Source: Callaeas wilsoni (taxonomy: Eukaryota; Chordata; Aves; Passeriformes; Callaeidae). Taken from it: a stretch of 64,000 bases of DNA. A program made the position numbers and the translations under genes. The number at the start of each line of letters is the position of its first letter. Within the stretch, counting starts at the first letter, position 1. The stretch lies in contig VWPU01012281.1 of NCBI GenBank assembly GCA_013398955.1, positions 107,292 to 171,291 on the forward strand, read 5' to 3'. Shown here piece after piece: positions 49,815 through 64,000 of the stretch. The notes beneath the pieces were generated by a model. It ran no database searches. It saw nothing but the letters and a program-made list of their open reading frames with translations, and was not told the origin of the DNA.

Positions 49815-50690
49815 TGTCCCACCTGTTTACGTCTTGCTGAAGCCAGAGGACTGGAAAGCAAACAGGATTTTTAATGTTGTATTTCAGATTCTTCATTTGT
49901 GATAATTTTAGCCAAGCTCTCTCTCCCGTTGCCTGTGGACTTGCTTACCCCAAACATCCAAACAGGGATTTAGGGGAAGAAATGGCAAATGCCTTGTTGG
50001 AGAGATGCCTTTTACAGTTTGTAGTATATCTTTTGTGGGTATATTTCTCTTTAAAATACTTGGATAACCTGGTGCCTTGCCCTGCTACAGAGAGCAGTAT
50101 TCCAACAGAAGTTGACTCAGCAGTACAGATACAGGAAAGGAAATCTATTTACACAGCTAATGGCTGAGCTTTTCTGCCATGTCACCTCTGGCAGACTGAT
50201 GGAGCAGTGCCACAAGTTAAGTTTTGCTGTGTTGCCCATAGGGACTGCATCTGAAAGACAGCCTTTGAGTCTTTTCTTGACTGTTTTCAGACAGAAAAAC
50301 CTTCATGGCATTTCCAGTTTGCCCTGTGCTGCTGTTCCAGTGGCCAGTAACTTGGATGCTTTAGGTGAAAGTTTGCACCCTGATGTCTAGGGATTGATTC
50401 TTAAATTTTTATCTTAACATGATCAGCTCAGGGCCTTCTCCTGTAACTTCTGGCCTGGTGGCTATCCCTCTGAGTTTGATAGCAGCTCCAAGTGCACAGT
50501 GCTTACAAGCTTAGTCACAGACACTGGATTTCATCCCTTCAAAGGAATGTCTGTAAAGAACCAGTTACACAAAAGCTGCTTCCTTGCAGAGCCACGGGAT
50601 TCAATTTAAATTAGTTTAAATGCAGTCCCTAACATGCGTATGTGGAGTCCTCTAGTGTCACAACTATGCAAATAAAAGCTGCTGATAGTT
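49815..50690 (+). other. Probable 3' UTR of the HMGA-like gene
   Basis: Non-coding sequence between the TAG at 49812 and the first canonical AATAAA on this strand at 50671. No repeat or conserved structure was recognised. Confidence 0.4.
50671..50676 (+). terminator. Poly(A) signal AATAAA
   Basis: Canonical hexamer in the setting ctatgcaaataaaagctg, correctly placed for the transcript ending with the 49729 exon. A second AATAAA at 52522-52527 could end a longer form. Confidence 0.4.
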
Positions 50691-52578
50691 TAGTTTTGGG
50701 AGACACCAGTAGCCAGTTGGTTTGAGATTGTTGCTGGCTGCTCTCAGTTTCACACTGTTTGAAGATTTGTGCTTTTGGTGTCAGAGCTGAACTTGTTAAA
50801 TTCTGAGGAATTGAGGGTATTTCCAATATCCAGTTGCAAACAGTGAAATCCCGGTGGTATTTTCCATCTCCTGGATGTTCTGCCTGTCTATTAAAGGGAC
50901 AAAGTGGGTATTTCAATTATCTCTGACAGGATGTAAAATTGGCTAGCTATACAGTCTTAAATATTTAAACAGAACATAATTGGCTTTAAATTTATGGTGG
51001 TGCATAGCAGAAACCCATGAAATGGCTGTATATATTGAACTCATTTATTATCTTTTCATCAGAGTTCTGTTCCCTTGGCAAGCATTTATTTAACACAAGA
51101 AAACGTATGCAGAATTAAGAGGAAGGGCTGATTGGAGAGATAATGGAGGGAAAAGTGTTTTTTTTTTTTCCTTTTGGGTCATTTTGTCTAGTCCATCCAG
51201 TTCAGTACTGATAAGTCATGATCACATTAATTCTGCTTATTAGTGATGAGAGTCCCAGTCCTTATTCTGTGTGGTGTCTGGTTTGCCCTAAGGGTACTCT
51301 GTTGTGTATGGAGCTTGGTGGTCACAGCAGAAAACTGCATCACAGATCATCTTTGTGCCCCCACTACCAAATAGCAGAGGAATCAAGGACTAAATGGATT
51401 AGATCACAGGGGCTGACTGAAATCCTATGCTGTAGGATGAGCTGTGCTGCCAGCTACGGGAAGAGTTTGACCCCCAGCTCCTGCTGTGGGGATAGGTCCG
51501 GGTGGGACATGACACAAGTGAATCTGCACTGCTGATGGTTACGTGAGAAGGTGCAGCTGGTGCTCTCCTCAACTCTGCTGCTCTTCACCGGACACACAAG
51601 TTCAGCTGCAGTTCATGTCTGCATTCAGAGGCCACTCCAGTAACAGACCAAAATATTTTACCAACTTCTGTGCCTGATTTTCAGTTGAATTGGCAGGTTC
51701 AGTTCTCTGTTTGCAAGGCTGTACTGCCTATTTAATTAACCCCTGCTGCTGAGAGCAATAGCTGTTTCAGTGTGAGACTGGAACTCAGCTTCTCCTAAAT
51801 GGATTAGGGATTACATCTGTAAGAGACTCAGGCTCTTCCTGTGACATCAGTCAGTCCTTTCTCAGCTGGTGGCATGGAACAGGAGTGCAAACTGCCTTGG
51901 CTAGATAGTAAATCCATTTGCTTTAGGTCAGCAGTATTCCTCTGGGACATGCATGCAAAGTACTTCTCTTAAAATTTTTTTTAAAAAAAAATCTAGTCTT
52001 TGCTCCTGCTTAATACTCTGCTGGAAAACCACAGTAGAGAACTTGTAAAATTCAAGTGCTGGAGGAGAACAAACAGAATCCCACTCTTTCAGGAGCTCTT
52101 CTGTGTGTAGCTGAAATCCCAATCCATAACTTCAGCTTCCATGTTTATGCAGAGAATTAGAATGGAAGTCAGTGCCTCTGAAAGGTGGGCAGAATTCCAG
52201 ACATCTTCAGGGAGCTAGGATCTCACACTGGATCACTTGGATTGTCTTTTTTGAAATTATAAACGTTTTTACTTCCCATGCAGTTAATTACATTTTCTGT
52301 GTAGACAAATCCTACCTCTAAGCAAATGCATGTCAAGTGTTTTTAAGCTCAGGCAGTTTTGGTCTGACTTGGCCAAAAATAAGAGGTCATTACAGTTGTT
52401 TAAACCACAGGAGCTGAGCAAGGTTTGTTATCTAGCAAAGTTTGGAAGTTTCCCATAAATGGTTTTGGTGAAGGCATAGAGAGTGTTGGCAACTTGCAAA
52501 TTAGCCTTGAAGTTTGTTTTAAATAAAGGTATTCAACAAAAGCCCCTCAGGCTCCTGCTTTGCCTCCTTCTTGTGCAG
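50691..52578. other. Non-coding stretch, no gene seen
   Basis: Unique sequence downstream of the first poly(A) signal. It holds a T run at about 51160-51172, an A-rich run near 51980 and an AATAAA at 52522-52527. It is intron or extended 3' UTR of the HMGA-like gene, depending on which 3' end is used. Confidence 0.4.
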
Positions 52579-52613
52579 CACCCTCAGCACACATATGCAC
52601 ATCGCTGGACAAA
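52579..52613 (+). other. Candidate alternative exon of the HMGA-like gene
   Basis: A 35-base segment between a strong acceptor (tgcctccttcttgtgcag) and a good donor (GACAAA then gtgagt). Entered in phase 1, as left by the exon ending at 46712, it is open and exits in phase 0, which suits the next candidate exon at 52671. It encodes APSAHICTSLDK. Confidence 0.3.
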
Positions 52614-52670
52614 GTGAGTGTCTCTTGATCTGGAATTTTGGGGATTATAAATAAAAATTTGGTCGTTCAG

Positions 52671-52759
52671 GAGCAGCCTGAGATTGGTGTGAAAACAAGA
52701 AATAATGAGCATGAGGAATCACACACAGAGAAAACGAGACAGGCTCCTAAGCCCAAAGG
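52671..52759 (+). other. Candidate alternative exon, charged peptide
   Basis: 89 bases from an acceptor (tttggtcgttcag) to a donor (CAAAG then gtgggt). In phase 0 it encodes a strongly charged peptide containing EEKxR-like runs (NNEHEESHTEKTRQAPKPK), the kind of composition seen in HMGA tails. It exits in phase 1. The acceptor has a poor pyrimidine tract. Confidence 0.35.
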
Positions 52760-52945
52760 TGGGTGCCTGATTCCATCCTTTTGTGTGTCTTGGGGGCTTG
52801 ACTGGAACACAAGCCAGTTCTGCTTCATGTGTGCACCCAGAAGTCTCCACAGTCGAGTCTGTTTCTCCCCCACACTGTTCTGTGGGCTGTACAGCTATTT
52901 AGCTTTTCATACAATTAATTCTCTGCCTGTGCATTGCCTCTTCAG

Positions 52946-53073
52946 TTCCTCTGACAGCTTTCCTAACTAGTCCCAAGTTTTGGGGCTGTGGGCCACATGA
53001 GGCAGCAGCAGATCAGAAATACATCAACGTCATCATCTTCTGTTCCCCTTGGTGTGGGCAGAGCTGCAGGTGA
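52946..53073 (+). other. Candidate alternative terminal exon
   Basis: The strong acceptor gcattgcctcttcag precedes 52946. In phase 1 the frame stays open for 42 codons to a TGA at 53071-53073. The peptide is not HMGA-like (a hydrophobic, cysteine-containing end). Open frames of this length arise by chance in roughly one case in seven, so phase agreement is the only support. Confidence 0.2.
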
Positions 53074-53394
53074 GCTGATGAAGCCCTGGTACAGGAATTC
53101 ACCTTAAGGATAAGTTGGGATTTCTTTCTGTACTCTGGATGCCCAGGACTGGCAGCTGGAAGCTCCTGCCTTCTCCAGCAAGCCTCTCTGAAGAGATCTG
53201 AGTTTCTGTGCTGTAGAACACTACACTTAGACCCCCAGAGCTTCCCCTTCCAAATTTTTCACATTTAGTTCAGTTTTTGAAAGAGCAGGGGAATTTACTG
53301 CACACAAATTACCAGCAGCTACTGGGGATACACTCCAGCAGTTCCTGTGGGGAAAGTGCAAATGATGGGGGGAAAAAGACAATCACACTAGACT

Positions 53395-55923
53395 TTCATG
53401 TAAATAGTTTAATTATATTTCAATGCTTTAAAACACAGAAACACTTGAATTAAATTACATCATAATGCTTCTGCTAAATTATACATCCAAGAACTGTGAG
53501 AGGAGGCGCTATGGAACTAAAAGAATACTCCAGTATGAGCCCAGCAATTACCCATAATATTCTTTTAGTCTTATTACCTGTACTTCTTTACTCTAAGGGC
53601 AGTCATCACAGGACAAAGCCTAGCATCACAGGGAGAATGGTTGAAGAGAATTCCTCTGAAGGTGTGTGTTGTTGTGCTGCAGCACATGGAGCTGGGAGAA
53701 GGGCACACACAGGGCTCAGGCATTGAGGAAACAGCTCAGCTCACACTTGCCTTTTGTTGAGTTTAAAACAACCATTGAAGTTCCAGTCCTAAAAGTTCTG
53801 GGGAAAATGCTGCAATTTAGGACAGCTGGACGTTGCTGCTGCCATGTGCATCCCTGTGCTGCTGCAGAGCATGGAAAGGTGACAGCAAAGGGAGAGATCA
53901 GATGTGTGGCTGCTCTCAGGAGCACTTGGAGGAGATGGGAAGTGTGTGTGTGTGTAGGGAGGTATTTGTCTCTCAGCTGATCTCTGGGACTACTGACAGA
54001 CTCCAAATTCTAAGGACCTAATCTGCATTACACTGAGTATTTGTACCCATGCACCTTCCTTCCAGCAGCATCCCCGGGAGCAAACAGCAGCAGCCTTCCA
54101 GTGCCTCCTGCCACATCTCCTGGCTGTGAGGGCTAGGCTGTTTTCCACACTCCAATCTCTAATATACTCCCAGAAAGCCCTAGTTCTAAAAAGACAGCTG
54201 GATACTGAAAAACTAAAGGAACTTAGCCCTGCAAAGCTGCCCTGAGGGAGGCTGTGTCAGTAGAAGAGGGAGGGCTGGTAAGGAGCTGTGCCCTGCAGGA
54301 GTCAAGGGCACGTGCCCAGGAAAGAGTCTGCATTTAATGAATATGAGAAAAATAATCACACTGGGGAAGAAAATAAAATACTTGAGAGAACAAAAACTAA
54401 CTGGCAGGTCCAAACTTGCAACAAAGCACATGATACCTGAATTGCCACTCTGAAACAACTCCTTGCATAAAGCTTTAGATCTGCATTCAAATTTTGGCTT
54501 GCCCTAATTCCCTTTTAACTGGTGCTGTGGATAGAATGCAATCTGACTGACAAATGCCCATACCACACAAAGATCAGGAGGTGATCAGGGCATGGCTGGG
54601 CACTGATGCTGGTCCCTGGCTGCTGTGCTGGTCTGCAGCACTTGGGGCCAGTGCCCACCAAAAGGCTGGCAGAGAACAGGCCCCCACACTGCGCTGCCAC
54701 ATGCCAAGGTGGCCCTCTGCACTCTCTTCCTCCTGCAGCCCTGAAGGATGCACAGGGCAGAGATGCTTCAGGGCTACAGGGAAACCCCTGGCTTACCTGT
54801 CTAGTCCCACCTACCTGTTCCTAGCAGGTAACTCGAGCAGAGGCTAGAGCAAAGCTCTCTGTTCCCTTCAGCAGGAAGAAGAGAAGGCTCTGACTGCAGG
54901 TCCTGGCAGGTAAGGAAGTACAAACCAGCTGTTAGTCATCTCTGGGGGCAGACATTGGGCTGTTGTTGAGCCAATACATGTTTTCCCTTATTTAAAAGAA
55001 AGTATTTCAAAGCTTAATCTTTTTTTCTGGATAACATTCTGCACTGTAGAAACTTCCCTGAGCCAAAGCAGGAGGGGATGTGGGGTATTGGAACACCAGT
55101 TCTGCTCAACTCCTCTTTGTGGCCCAAGCACTGTTACTGCTGGCTCAGCAGCAGGGAATCACGTAGCCAGACAGTGCCAGTCCCTGCCTCTAGCTGTGTG
55201 AAATCCCCTCTGTCTGTACAGTAGCTCTAATTTGGGATATTCAGCCACTTCCTCAGTTAAGACGTAATCGGCCAAATGTTCTATAAATAACTTTTTAAAG
55301 CCAGTGAATTTCCCGTGCTTCAACATCGCCCTGGTGCTCGTTTATCAGCAGCCACACGCCTGGGAGGGGATAATCCTGTGGCTGTGTTCTCCCTGCTGTG
55401 CCCCAGGTCACCACTCAGCTGGGGCAGGCAGCTCTCCTGGCTCAAAGAGGCTTTGCCACCACTCCCTGCCCAGGACTGGCCAGAGCTGTGGTCACTGCAC
55501 AGAGAGGCTCATCCATCACTTTCCTTGGAGCCTGGGCACACAAAGCCAGCGGAGAAGGTCTCTGAAACGTGCACCTCTCTCCTTCTCCGACCCAGAGAGC
55601 ACAGGGCTGTGCTCTGCCAAGGTAATCTACACAAAGCAGGCACTGTTCCTAAGCACAAAGCTTGGTAGGTGGTGTCAGGCAGTGCCAGCCCAGAAACTGG
55701 AGCTCAGGACCTTTAAGTGGTAACACACACAGCAGAAAATCACCACTGCCCTTACAAAGGGTTTGCTTCCCAGAGTGATGGCACTTCCCATGCCCATTTC
55801 TTAACACAAACCAACAGGTGACCAGCTGGGCTCAGTGGATCAGCCATGCTTGAGGGAAGTCACTGCTTTGTTGGCTCCATCCTCCTTGTTCTCAGCAGGA
55901 TCCCGGAGCAGGGCAGGTCCCGG
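53395..55923 (-). other. C3orf18: Probable 3' UTR of C3orf18
   Basis: About 2.5 kb from the stop codon to an AU-rich end near 53395, where the minus strand carries ATTAAA (53408-53413) in a typical terminal context. No introns or repeats are apparent. A short GT run lies at about 53942-53955. An earlier ATTAAA near 54334 could give a shorter form. Confidence 0.5.
53408..53413 (-). terminator. C3orf18: Probable poly(A) signal of C3orf18 (ATTAAA)
   Basis: The common variant hexamer ATTAAA on the minus strand, inside an AT-rich terminal-looking sequence. It lies about 335 bases from the candidate stop (53071-53073) of the converging HMGA-like transcript. Confidence 0.45.
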
Positions 55924-60550
<4,627 letters not shown>

Positions 60551-60602
60551 CCTGCCAGCTCTTGGTAGCTCCTGTTAGCAAGCTGTTGTCTTCTCCCATC
60601 AG

Positions 60603-63480
60603 CTACAGAAGTGCAGAGCTGCCCTTCCTACCGAGGGCCCTCACGTGAGACCTCTCCTGTAGCATCACCACTGAGGGGCTTTCTTCGGGGTAGGAACCGC
60701 GCTGGACCCTGCCTAGGAGAGAATGAGAACAAATGAACAGTGCAGAGCTCTTGGAGAGAGGTACAACCTTTCCCACAGTTGCCCAGTTCACCAGCACAGT
60801 TTCTGAATGCCTGCTCAAAATAATAAAAAGCTTTTCTGGGGGTACTGAGAGCCCCCAAGGTCATGCCTGATTCTCCTGGAGTTGGTGATAACTCTCCCCT
60901 CACTGCTTCAGCTCTGCCTCCTTGCAGGCACTTGGAGATCTGTGGTGGGACAACCTCAGAACCCTTGTCTCTGCTGTGCCCCAGGCTGAACCAGGTGGTC
61001 TCTAGCTGTCCCAGGATAGAGCACTTTCCTGCTTCTGTCTCTTCCTTTTAATTCTGGAAAGTTGCATGGATCCCCTTATCAGTGGGAACATACCCAATAA
61101 TATGACACTCAGCTGTGAGGCATCCACACCTCAGGATGTTTTTTGTTGAATCTTAACAAGGAGTTCTCTGTTGTGGTAGTCGCTGGTGGGTCCCTGCACT
61201 ATCCATTGCCCCACTGCTGCTCACCCCATGTGCTCTGGAAAGGGTGGGTTGCATCAGTCCTCCATCTAAAGACACCGAATATTTCTCAATCCCTCATGAA
61301 AGCACCCACTCAAGCTTAGTCATGCACTGGCAATTATCAATATTAATTTTAAAATTAGTCCAATTTTGGATTGGAGTTGTGAAATTTGATAGATCTGTTC
61401 ATGCTGAGAACATGAAAGGCTTTAGTTGCTTCACACTTCTATTGTGCAAATGATCAAGAGTTGCAAAACACCATGGGATGAGCCTATGGAAAGTATTTGC
61501 ACACTTTGTTTATAAAAGCCCTGTATGTAACTTTAGATCATCAGTTGCTTCCCTGAAAACACAGCTACCTCTGGAGCTGAGAACTTCTGTAGCAGTTCTC
61601 TGGTAATTTCCCTGCAGTTTAGCAGCCCTTACATCTCTGGGCTGGAATGCAGCTGGGACAGAGGGGTTAATGAGCTCTGAATAGAAAAAGACAGTGCCTG
61701 CAACGAGAAACGAGCCATTGTTCTGCTCCACTCCGTTCCATTCCAGGCAAGGTTACTGTGTACTTCCCATACTGTGAGAGGCCTTACTGCTGTCCACAAC
61801 TGCACGAAGCAGCGTGATCAACATCTGCCACTAACAACTGGAGCAGGGAAACCACCCCAGGCAAGCAGCAGCAGGCTGTGCAGTGGGCAGCCAGCAGCTG
61901 GAGTAGTCACCTCGACTTGTCCTGCAGCTCCCTGAGCAGGTAAATGCCTTCCCGCAAATGCTGGGTCTGTCTCAGCTCCCTGGAAACAACTTTGTGAGGC
62001 AAAAGGGAATTTTGAAGTGCCTGGGAGACTGTGGGAGCTGTCAAACTCCCTGGAGTTTCCAGAAAAATGTGAATAACAACAGTTCTGATCTGGTCCCTCC
62101 TAACGTTGTGCTGGGTCATTCATTTATTGCAGCTGAAGGGGACTGTGCCCTTCACTGACCATTAAACCCTGCACTCCTGCTTAAACCATGGGGCACCTGG
62201 ACTTCCCCAGCCATTACCGACCACAGCAGAGCTCAGGTGTAGTGGACACTGGGCACAAAGGTGGCAAATTTGAAATCAGTGTCACAACAACAGCAGCAGC
62301 AGCAGCGACAGCCCAGCAGGGAAAGGGAAGGAATTATTGAGCAGATCGAGCAGCTGCTCAGGCAGAATCCATCAATTTGTGCTATTCAGGGAAACTTTCC
62401 ATAATAATACCCATTTTTAAAAAGGCCACTACCAAGGAAATAAAAAGTGGAAAAAGAGCCTAAGTGAAAGGAGTGGAGCAGGCCCAAGGGCTTTGCAGAG
62501 TATGGCTCTAGGTCTTGAACAGCTCCTAAATTTTGGAAACAAAATGAGTAAGGCCTTCAACTGAATGTGGCACCAGTTTTGGAAAACCAAAAAAGGCTAG
62601 GTTAAAATAAGCCAGCTGAAAATCTAGTTAAGGGAGAACGGGGGTTCTTTTTCTTGCTCTTGGCATCCTGTTCATGCTGAAGGATTCCCATGCCCACAGA
62701 CCTAGCTCTAAAAGCAGTCCTGTGTCAAAGGTTTCTGACCTGGCTTAGACAACCACTTCCAGGTTCAGCTAGGGCTGTTTCTGCTGCCCAGCTCGTCCTG
62801 GTCCAGGCTGCAGACAGTCAGGGAAGGCTGAGTGCAAGGATGGCCCAGGGCCCACAGCTTAGATGGTAGAGCTGGGGGTGGATCATCTTTCCCACCACCT
62901 TCCTTTCCCAGTTGTCATCCTGGTGCTGGAAGTTTGATCTGCAGGCTGGGCACACTCCAAGCCTCTGATGGCAGCTGTAGGGCCAGGGACAGCTACTACC
63001 TATCACTGGCAGGTTCCAGCATAGTCCATGCACAAATAGAACAGAAGAGGAACCAGATCCTCAGCTGCTGCCAGCTGGCATTGTTCCATTGCCTGCACCA
63101 AGAGAGCTCCTCACACAGCCAGGACTGCTCTGTGCTAGGCTCTGCTGAGTCTGGGAATAAGGAGAACACATTTGTTTTTCTCCCAAGCCAGCGTTTCCAA
63201 ACTGCTCTCTGATAGGTGCTGCTCACTTTTGAGATGCAGAAAATTGTTTTGGGCACCACCTTGAGCCTTTTCTGAAGTCTTGGTTTTAATCTCTCTGTGC
63301 TGCTGTTTCATTTTGGGTGTGACAGGAACAGAGATTTGTGTCACAGGGATGAAGACAGGTCAGAGGGTCTCTGGATGAAGAGTAGTAACTATTATATTTT
63401 CTGCATTACTTCACGGAAGTGAAGTATCTCTAGTAATTCAGCAATGCAAGCGGTACTATGTTGCTGCTGGAACGAGATGT
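60603..63480. other. Probable first intron of C3orf18
   Basis: CpG-poor, unique sequence between the start-codon exon and the CpG island. It contains only short open frames and a small CAG run at about 62291-62306. A non-coding 5' exon could lie here or in the island, but I cannot place it. Confidence 0.45.
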
Positions 63481-63519
63481 GGCTTCCCAGTGGGTGAACT
63501 TTTGGCTTCCCCCACCTCT

Positions 63520-64000
63520 TCTCCAGAGCTGACCAGGCTCCACGGCAGCGGGGAAGCCCCGACCGTGTGTGCCCGCTGCCCCGGAGCTTCCCGGCTGTCA
63601 CCCTCCCGCTGTCCGAGAGGGGCACGGTCCCATCCCCTGGCCCAGGCGCGGGGACCCTCCCCAGCAAGGTCACCGCTGCTCTGACCCCGCGCTGACACAC
63701 CGGAATAGCAGCGACCGCCCTGTCCCCGTGCGGGCAGTGCCAGCCCAGCGCTGCCCGGGGGCTCCATCCCTCCGGGAAGTCCCTCCTTCCCCATCCCGAG
63801 GAGTTTCCAGGCGGATAAGGGGTTACGGGGCCCTTCCCGCTGCCCAGGAGGAGCCGGCTCAGCCGCGGGCTCACAGCCGGCTCCTCACGCGGCGCTGCCG
63901 CCGCTCTGCCGGACCTCTCCGGGACACGGCCGGGACCGGGCCCTGAGAGGCCGCGGCAGCCCCGCAGTGCCCGCGGGAGGGACGGGACGGCGCGGCCGGA
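63520..64000. promoter_or_regulatory. CpG island, probable bidirectional promoter of C3orf18 and HEMK1
   Basis: CpG density rises sharply from about 63530 to the window end, with cgcggcgctgccgccgc, ccgggacacggccggga and gggacggcgcggccgg. It lies upstream of C3orf18 on its 5' side. In human, C3orf18 and HEMK1 are transcribed head to head from one such region, so a shared promoter is expected. No HEMK1 coding sequence is inside the window. Confidence 0.75.

Noticed and set aside
52312..52318. A let-7 seed match (CTACCTC), as in HMGA2 3' UTRs
   Set aside because: It is a single site, beyond the first poly(A) signal, and such a 7-mer is common by chance over this distance.
62284..62312. CAG-type microsatellite
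   Set aside because: Only about five uninterrupted units, intronic, with no sign of significance.

Overview
The window looks like vertebrate nuclear DNA, most likely from a bird. Genes are interrupted by GT-AG introns, and CpG islands mark promoters. The recognisable repeats are CR1-type LINE fragments, one ending in the short ATTCTGTG-like tail motif typical of avian CR1. No bacterial or phage features, tRNA, rRNA or CRISPR were seen.

Layout. Positions 1-240 are a CpG-rich promoter with an apparent non-coding first exon (donor after 240). Positions 241 to about 43435 hold almost no convincing coding sequence: mostly unique, CpG-poor DNA, a few CpG-rich patches, and LINE copies at about 27.6-28.9, 31.8-32.6 and 33.7-34.2 kb. 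From 43.4 to 50.7 kb (+ strand) lies a multi-exon gene for a small protein with three AT-hooks, related to HMGA1/HMGA2 and closest to HMGA2 in exon boundaries. It has a different C-terminus and possible alternative 3' exons near 52.6-53.1 kb. A second CpG island at about 47.6-48.1 kb sits inside this gene and may drive a short, unrecognised two-exon gene on the minus strand (stop at 47107, start at 47827). From 63.9 down to about 53.4 kb (- strand) lies the clear orthologue of human C3orf18, a small single-pass membrane protein, in four coding exons. Its presumed promoter is the CpG island at the right edge. In human the head-to-head neighbour of C3orf18 is HEMK1, so HEMK1 probably starts just beyond 64000.

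How the parts relate. The AT-hook gene and C3orf18 converge around 53 kb. Human C3orf18 lies in 3p21.31 beside HEMK1, with CACNA2D2 on the other side. I know of no HMGA gene there in human, so the AT-hook gene may be a third HMGA-family locus lost or unannotated in mammals. That is the most interesting item. The exon models come from reading splice sites and phases by eye. C3orf18 and the three AT-hook exons are secure; the 5' exons, alternative 3' exons and minus-strand gene are hypotheses.
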